Below are positions 5,991-9,196 of a stretch of DNA of 9,196 nt, in pieces. A program made the translations under genes and the position numbers. Position 1 is the first letter of the stretch. The number at the start of each line of letters is the position of its first letter. Source of the stretch: Comamonadaceae bacterium (GTDB lineage Bacteria > Pseudomonadota > Gammaproteobacteria > Burkholderiales > Burkholderiaceae_C); contig JAHEBY010000078.1 in NCBI GenBank assembly GCA_024642025.1, positions 1-9,196 of the forward strand, in the 5' to 3' direction. The notes under the pieces were generated by a model. That model searched no databases. It was not told the DNA's origin and was given only the letters and a program-made list of their open reading frames with translations.

Positions 5991-6716
5991 ATGAAACGAA
6001 ACCGTCGCAATCTGTATCGTATTCTTCACGTTCAGCCCGAAGCGCCGGTCGAGGTGATTCGGGCCAGCCATCAAGTGCTGTGGAGCCTCTTTGGCGGCGG
6101 TGCAGGCAAATCTGGCGACGTGGACACCGCGGCCCTGATTGATGAAGCATGGTCTGTTCTGGGTAACCCCGCCAAGCGGGCTGCGTATGACAAGTCGATA
6201 CGGTTGGCTGTCCATCGACAGGGTGTGTACCAAGCGTCGCCTCAACATGCTGCGCCCTCGCCCGAAATAGTGCCTCTGTCGGCGCCCGGATCGCCGGCAG
6301 CCGCAAAGAAGCTTGTTGCATCCGCGCCAACGGGCTGCCCTTTTTGCGGGCGTGCGTTGCCCGGCAAGATTGGGCGTGACACCCTGTGCACGGGCTGTTC
6401 CAGCCCTTTGGCCACCGTGGCGCGAGGGGAGCGCAAGAACAAGGATATTCTTGATCGCCGGGGTGTTTCACGCATCGACAATGAGTTGGCCGTGACGGTA
6501 TTTCTGACCCCCGAAAGCGGACCGCTGCCAGCGCGCCTCAAAGACCTGTCGATGAATGGCGCCAGTCTGGTCGCTTCCAATTCCTTGCAGTCTGATCAGG
6601 TCATCCGGCTGGTTACCCGCGACTTTGACGCACTGGCCAAGGTGGTTTCAGCGCGCCGCAAAGGCGAGCATTGGGTGATTGGCGTAAGCCTGCTCACCTG
6701 GCAAGTTGTACAGTAA
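5991..6716 (+). CDS. J-domain-like, zinc-ribbon and PilZ domain protein
   Basis: This is a 241-aa cytosolic protein with three recognisable parts. Residues about 7-68 resemble a J domain (NLYRILHVQPEAPVEVIRAS, then IDEAWSVLGNPAKRAAYD), but the HPD tripeptide that activates DnaK ATPase is absent; WSLFGGGAGK stands there. A Pro/Ala-rich linker (about 82-112) leads to a four-cysteine ribbon, C116-P-F-C119 and C133-T-G-C136. The C-terminus is a PilZ-like domain with R157-G-V-S-R161 (RxxxR) and D185-L-S-M-N-G190 (DxSxxG), the two motifs that bind cyclic di-GMP. I infer a c-di-GMP-responsive adaptor, target unknown. The start is uncertain: GTG 5946, ATG 5982 and ATG 5991 are all in frame. I chose 5991 because it directly precedes the J-like region; TAGAAT at 5978-5983 could be a -10 box for a nearly leaderless mRNA, but its best -35 (TTGCCC, 5953) is 19 nt away. 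The gene ends 1 bp before the convergent DUF1330 gene. Confidence 0.85.
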   Translation: MKRNRRNLYRILHVQPEAPVEVIRASHQVLWSLFGGGAGKSGDVDTAALIDEAWSVLGNPAKRAAYDKSIRLAVHRQGVYQASPQHAAPSPEIVPLSAPGSPAAAKKLVASAPTGCPFCGRALPGKIGRDTLCTGCSSPLATVARGERKNKDILDRRGVSRIDNELAVTVFLTPESGPLPARLKDLSMNGASLVASNSLQSDQVIRLVTRDFDALAKVVSARRKGEHWVIGVSLLTWQVVQ

Positions 6717-6717
6717 T

Positions 6718-7008
6718 CTAAATGCCTTCGACGAGGCAAATCGTGCGCTTGGCACTTTGCTTGCTGATTTTCAGAACCTCTTGATATTCCGGGCTCTCAT
6801 AAAAACTCTCGGCCTGCTCCGCTGAGGGAAAGCGGACCAGCACCAATCTCGTTGGCGACCACAGGTCGGATTCCTTTAGGGACAGCGCACCGCCGCGGAC
6901 CAGATATTCACCGCCATACTTTTCGGCAATTGGCCGGGCTTTGGCTTTGTACTGCTCGTAAAGGTCCGGGTTTGTCAGCAAGGTGTCGACGACGAGATAA
7001 GCTGCCAT
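6718..7008 (-). CDS. DUF1330 family protein
   Basis: This small 96-aa protein has the ferredoxin-like DUF1330 pattern. An N-terminal strand reads AAYLVVDTLLTNPDLYEQY, followed by a Lys-rich helix, a glycine-rich turn (YGGEYLVRGG, about 31-40), a strand (TRLVLVRFPS) and the family hallmark AEQAESFYESPEYQ (about 63-76). The family has no settled function; it is related to dimeric alpha/beta-barrel proteins such as antibiotic-biosynthesis monooxygenases. The ATG at 7006-7008 is backed by GGAG (7014-7017) 5 nt upstream. It lacks a signal peptide. Its stop codon is 1 bp from the stop of the convergent J-like/PilZ gene, leaving no room for a terminator outside coding sequence. A functional tie to its neighbours is not evident. 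Confidence 0.9.
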   Translation of the reverse strand: MAAYLVVDTLLTNPDLYEQYKAKARPIAEKYGGEYLVRGGALSLKESDLWSPTRLVLVRFPSAEQAESFYESPEYQEVLKISKQSAKRTICLVEGI

Positions 7009-7106
7009 GGTTTCTCCAGGTTTTGGGTTGGCGTCATGCAGCCCTCAGATTACCACTGCTGTGCTGCTCTCCGCCGGGCCGCGCCAAGTCTGTTGTAATC
7101 CTCCGG

Positions 7107-8054
7107 ATGAATGATCCCGTACTTTCATCGCTGATCCCGGTGATGCTGTTGATTGCTATTGGTTTAATAGCTGGTTATGCAGGTTTCATAAGGGCTGAGG
7201 CCTCAAAAGACTTGTCGAACTTGGTATTCATGGTGCTCACGCCGGCTTTGCTGTTTCGCACCATGAGCTCCGTGCATGTCGAACAGCTGGATTTCAAGCC
7301 GGTTGCGCTTTACTTTTTTTCGGTCGGCCTGCTGTTCGCGGCCATGCTGTATTGGAAAGGCGCCACCCGAAGTGGCACGGTCGTTGCGCTGGCCGGCACG
7401 TTCAGCAATACCGTGGCCATTGGCATTCCGCTGGTGTCCCTCGCCTATGGCAAAGCGGGGCTCGTAACCCTGTTCACGCTGATTTCCATGCATGCTTTGT
7501 TGGTGCTGTCGGCCGCGACGGTCGTTCTGGAGCTTGCTGTGGCGCGCGAGGGCACGACGGCAGGGCGAAGCTCTGGCCGTGCCATGTGGGCGACGGTGTT
7601 GCGGGCATTGCGCAACGGCATCGTGCACCCGGTTCCACTGCCAATTGTTCTGGGGCTGGCATTTGCCCAATCGGGTTGGGTTATTCCAGAGGTAATGGAT
7701 CGGCCCCTGCAATTGCTGGGTAGTGCGTTTGGCCCACTGGCTTTGGTGCTGGTGGGGGTTACGCTGGCGGGTTCCAGGGTGGGTGACCACCTTAAGGGCG
7801 CTTTGGTTCTGACCATGATCAAGAATCTGGCGTTGCCCCTGCTTGTGGCATCACTGGGCTGGGCTTTTGGAATGAATGGCTTGCCGTTGACGGTAATGGT
7901 CGTCACCGCCTCGCTGCCGGTGGGCACCAACGTGTTCCTGTTTTCGCAGCGCTACGCTGTCGCGGAGGAGCTCGTTACGGCGACCATCGGGGTCTCTACC
8001 GCGCTGGCGCTGGTGACGGTTTCGTTGGTCATGGCCCTGGCAAACTACCTCTAG
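7107..8054 (+). CDS. AEC (auxin efflux carrier) family transporter
   Basis: This 315-aa integral inner-membrane protein has about ten hydrophobic segments in two five-helix halves, joined by a hydrophilic loop near residues 145-170. Family features include the conserved stretch SNTVAIGIPL (about 100-109) in the first half and SLPVGTNVFLFSQRY (about 269-283) in the second; these broken-helix motifs form the substrate site in the PIN/bile-acid transporter fold. Bacterial members export or import organic anions such as malate, but the substrate cannot be predicted here. The ATG at 7107 is chosen because the hydrophobic first helix starts right after MNDPVLSSLIP. The frame stays open upstream only across the antisense of the DUF1330 gene. 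There is no Shine-Dalgarno; TGTAAT (7094-7099) just upstream could be a -10 box, but no -35 is seen. It is divergent from DUF1330 and convergent with pdxH. Confidence 0.92.
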   Translation: MNDPVLSSLIPVMLLIAIGLIAGYAGFIRAEASKDLSNLVFMVLTPALLFRTMSSVHVEQLDFKPVALYFFSVGLLFAAMLYWKGATRSGTVVALAGTFSNTVAIGIPLVSLAYGKAGLVTLFTLISMHALLVLSAATVVLELAVAREGTTAGRSSGRAMWATVLRALRNGIVHPVPLPIVLGLAFAQSGWVIPEVMDRPLQLLGSAFGPLALVLVGVTLAGSRVGDHLKGALVLTMIKNLALPLLVASLGWAFGMNGLPLTVMVVTASLPVGTNVFLFSQRYAVAEELVTATIGVSTALALVTVSLVMALANYL

Positions 8055-8061
8055 CTTCGGT

Positions 8062-8098
8062 CTGACAGGCTCGCAGCAAAGGTGGCGAGGCTCGTCAG
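8062..8098. terminator. Weak hairpin between convergent AEC and pdxH genes
   Basis: CTGAC (8062-8066) pairs with GTCAG (8094-8098), and inside it CTCGC (8070-8074) pairs with GCGAG (8085-8089), separated by an asymmetric internal loop. It spans the 40-bp gap between two stop codons and overlaps the pdxH stop. No U-tract follows on either strand, so a terminator role is tentative. Confidence 0.2.
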
Positions 8099-8733
8099 GG
8101 AGCCAGACGTTCGCGCAGCCAGTTGCCTTTACCCTGACTGGTGTAGCGCAACCTGTCGTGCAGCCGGCTCTTGCGTCCCTGCCAGAATTGCCAGATGTCC
8201 GGCTTGAGACGGTAGCCACCCCAGTGCGGTGGCCGAGGTGGATTGAGCAAAAATTTTGCGCCAAAGCGCGCCGCATTGGCCACCAGGATACCCCGGTCTG
8301 CAATGACATCGGACTGGGGTGAAGCCCACGCGCCAATGCGTGAATCGATTGGGCGACTGTGGAAGTAGGCGTCACTTTCTTCCTCGCTGACCTTTTCGAC
8401 AAGGCCTTCAATGCGGACCACACGTTCCAGCTCAACCCAGTGGAACTGCAGCGCGGCATAGGGGTTGCCGGCCAATTCCTGACCCTTGCGGCTGCTGTAG
8501 TTGGTATACCAGACGATGCCGCGCTCGTCGTAGCCTTTGATCAACACAACCCGGGTGCTAGGGCGCAGATTGCTGGCCACCGTTGCCAGCGTCATGGCAT
8601 TGGGTTCGGGCACCTCCGACGAAATGGCTTCCTGTAGCCACTTTGCAAACTGTTGCAGCGGGTCGGGGTTGGAGGCATCTTCGTTGAGCTCGGCACGCTC
8701 GTAGCTTTTTCGCAGGTCGGCAATGGATGTCAT
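8095..8733 (-). CDS. pdxH: Pyridoxamine/pyridoxine 5'-phosphate oxidase
   Basis: PdxH is the FMN-dependent cytosolic enzyme that oxidises pyridoxine or pyridoxamine 5'-phosphate to pyridoxal 5'-phosphate, the last step of vitamin B6 synthesis and salvage. With the chosen start it has 212 aa (E. coli 218). The FMN-binding stretches RVVLIKGYDE (about 61-70) and YTNYSSRKG (about 76-84) are present, followed by YFHSRPIDSRIGAWASPQS (about 123-141), WGGYR and RLHDR (about 190-194), which holds the Arg and His that contact substrate. The C-terminus ends in the conserved RLAP. An upstream in-frame ATG (8763) would add ten residues, but MTSIADLRKSYE aligns with the normal N-terminus, and a TATACT -10 box lies between the two starts. 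That placement makes 8733 the start of a probably leaderless mRNA. Convergent with the AEC gene. Confidence 0.97.
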   Translation of the reverse strand: MTSIADLRKSYERAELNEDASNPDPLQQFAKWLQEAISSEVPEPNAMTLATVASNLRPSTRVVLIKGYDERGIVWYTNYSSRKGQELAGNPYAALQFHWVELERVVRIEGLVEKVSEEESDAYFHSRPIDSRIGAWASPQSDVIADRGILVANAARFGAKFLLNPPRPPHWGGYRLKPDIWQFWQGRKSRLHDRLRYTSQGKGNWLRERLAP

Positions 8734-8739
8734 GGCATG

Positions 8740-8768
8740 AGTATAGAAATTGTTCACTGTCATGTTGA
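8740..8768 (-). promoter_or_regulatory. Predicted pdxH promoter giving a leaderless mRNA
   Basis: On the minus strand TCAACA (8768-8763, 4/6 to consensus) and TATACT (8745-8740, 5/6) are separated by 17 nt. The seventh base after the -10 box is the A of the pdxH ATG at 8733, so transcription would begin at or next to the start codon. This agrees with the lack of a Shine-Dalgarno before 8733. Confidence 0.4.
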
Positions 8769-8783
8769 TGGCAGTGCCTTTTT

Positions 8784-8811
8784 GGGGCCAGGTTCAGGGG
8801 GCCAGGTTCAG
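8784..8811. repeat. Perfect 14-bp tandem direct repeat
   Basis: GGGGCCAGGTTCAG occurs twice back to back (8784-8797 and 8798-8811). On the minus strand the repeat covers the last codons and the stop of the ChaC-like gene; the TGA lies in the second copy as read on that strand. It looks like a local duplication at the 3' end of the gene. Confidence 0.9.
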
Positions 8812-9196
8812 CACGCGGTGTAGCGCCCGGTCATGAATGCCATGCTGCTTCAGGCAATGGTGGGTCTGCTGCAGATAGTCGAGGGTCGTGCCTATGCGGC
8901 CACGTGATTCAGCCAGAATTTGCCGGACTCGGGCTTCGCTCAGCTCGCCTGTGTAATGCGGGCTGCGCCGTGATAGTGTGAAGCTCAGGGCGTCAACCTG
9001 TCCGCCGGGTGTAGAGCAGCACAGCCACTTCGGGTCATAGACTCCGGTAAACATCTCCCGGGCCCACAGCGCCCGAATCACGGCTTCGCCTTCCCGCTTG
9101 GGAATGCGAAACACGGCCCCCCTGCAGCTTCCGCCGGAGATTAGCGCGAACACGAGACCAGGCCGATCTACTGTGCCCCGGTATTCAACGCTCCAC
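8794..9196 (-). CDS. ChaC-like gamma-glutamylcyclotransferase, N-terminal part missing
   Basis: The frame is open from the right edge to a TGA at 8794-8796, giving about 134 residues; the N-terminus with the YGSL substrate loop lies beyond the window. A GTG at 9151-9153 is inside the gene and not its start: the residues before it, including WSVEYRGTVDRPGLVF, continue family similarity. Recognisable ChaC features are GGSCRGAVFRI, LWAREMFTGVYDPKWL, FTLSRRSPHYTGELS and a GTTLDYL segment near the C-terminus. ChaC enzymes cleave glutathione or other gamma-glutamyl peptides to 5-oxoproline and an amino acid or dipeptide in the cytosol. The catalytic Glu cannot be assigned confidently in the visible part. 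The reading frame ends within a 14-bp tandem repeat. It lies upstream of pdxH on the same strand with a 60-bp gap containing a separate pdxH promoter. Confidence 0.88.
   Translation of the reverse strand, partial: WSVEYRGTVDRPGLVFALISGGSCRGAVFRIPKREGEAVIRALWAREMFTGVYDPKWLCCSTPGGQVDALSFTLSRRSPHYTGELSEARVRQILAESRGRIGTTLDYLQQTHHCLKQHGIHDRALHRVLNLAP

Noticed and set aside
6852..7106. Upstream in-frame extension of the AEC transporter gene
   Set aside because: It runs antisense through DUF1330, adds a low-quality sequence absent from the family, and the first helix starts just after the ATG at 7107.
7203..7790. Minus-strand 195-codon frame within the AEC gene
   Set aside because: It is rich in Gln, Arg, His and Asn, has no domain pattern and is fully antisense to a membrane protein gene, as expected of a shadow frame.
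8734..8763. Ten-residue N-terminal extension of PdxH
   Set aside because: A TATACT -10 box lies within it and the shorter form matches known PdxH N-termini.
1..9196. CRISPR arrays, tRNA/rRNA genes, insertion sequences, phage or defence genes
   Set aside because: No regularly spaced repeats, tRNA-like cloverleaf sequences, transposase motifs or terminal inverted repeats were seen on reading both strands.

Overview
This 9.2 kb window looks like chromosomal DNA of a betaproteobacterium, probably Burkholderiales and plausibly Comamonadaceae-like. Three things point there: GC-rich coding sequence, a Bug/TctC-type solute-binding protein (a family expanded in this order), and a TetR gene followed by a divergent Pcm-like methyltransferase. 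This assignment is from gene content and recalled family knowledge, not from a search. I see no IS element, phage gene, tRNA, rRNA or CRISPR array, and no gene-free stretch longer than 300 bases.

Left part (1-2053): on the minus strand a TetR/AcrR regulator (644-1330) is followed by a PCMT-family methyltransferase cut off by the left edge (1-529). msrA (1511-2053, methionine sulfoxide reductase A) diverges from the regulator. The 180 bp between them hold a strong minus-strand sigma70-type promoter and three inverted repeats, so this looks like a regulated divergent control region.

Middle part (2253-4877, all plus strand): a dienelactone-hydrolase family protein, then a Bug/TctC-type periplasmic binding protein whose stop codon overlaps (ATGA) the start of an amidohydrolase_2 gene resembling 2-pyrone-4,6-dicarboxylate hydrolases. 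The last two are almost certainly one transcript. Together they suggest uptake and hydrolysis of a carboxylated lactone or related organic acid, although no membrane transporter subunit is present. A strongly AT-rich 80-100 bp patch lies upstream of the hydrolase.

Right part: an M14-like aspartoacylase/succinylglutamate desuccinylase family protein (minus, 4901-5884) diverges from the most unusual gene in the window (about 5991-6716). That gene encodes a degenerate J-domain-like N-terminus without the HPD tripeptide, a four-cysteine zinc-ribbon-like centre, and a C-terminal PilZ domain with intact c-di-GMP motifs. After it come a DUF1330 protein (minus), an AEC-family permease (plus), pdxH (minus, with a promoter placed so that the mRNA may be leaderless) and a ChaC-like gamma-glutamylcyclotransferase cut off by the right edge (minus). 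A perfect 14-bp tandem repeat straddles the stop codon of the ChaC-like gene. Most right-hand genes are housekeeping or single-gene units in convergent or divergent pairs rather than one pathway.
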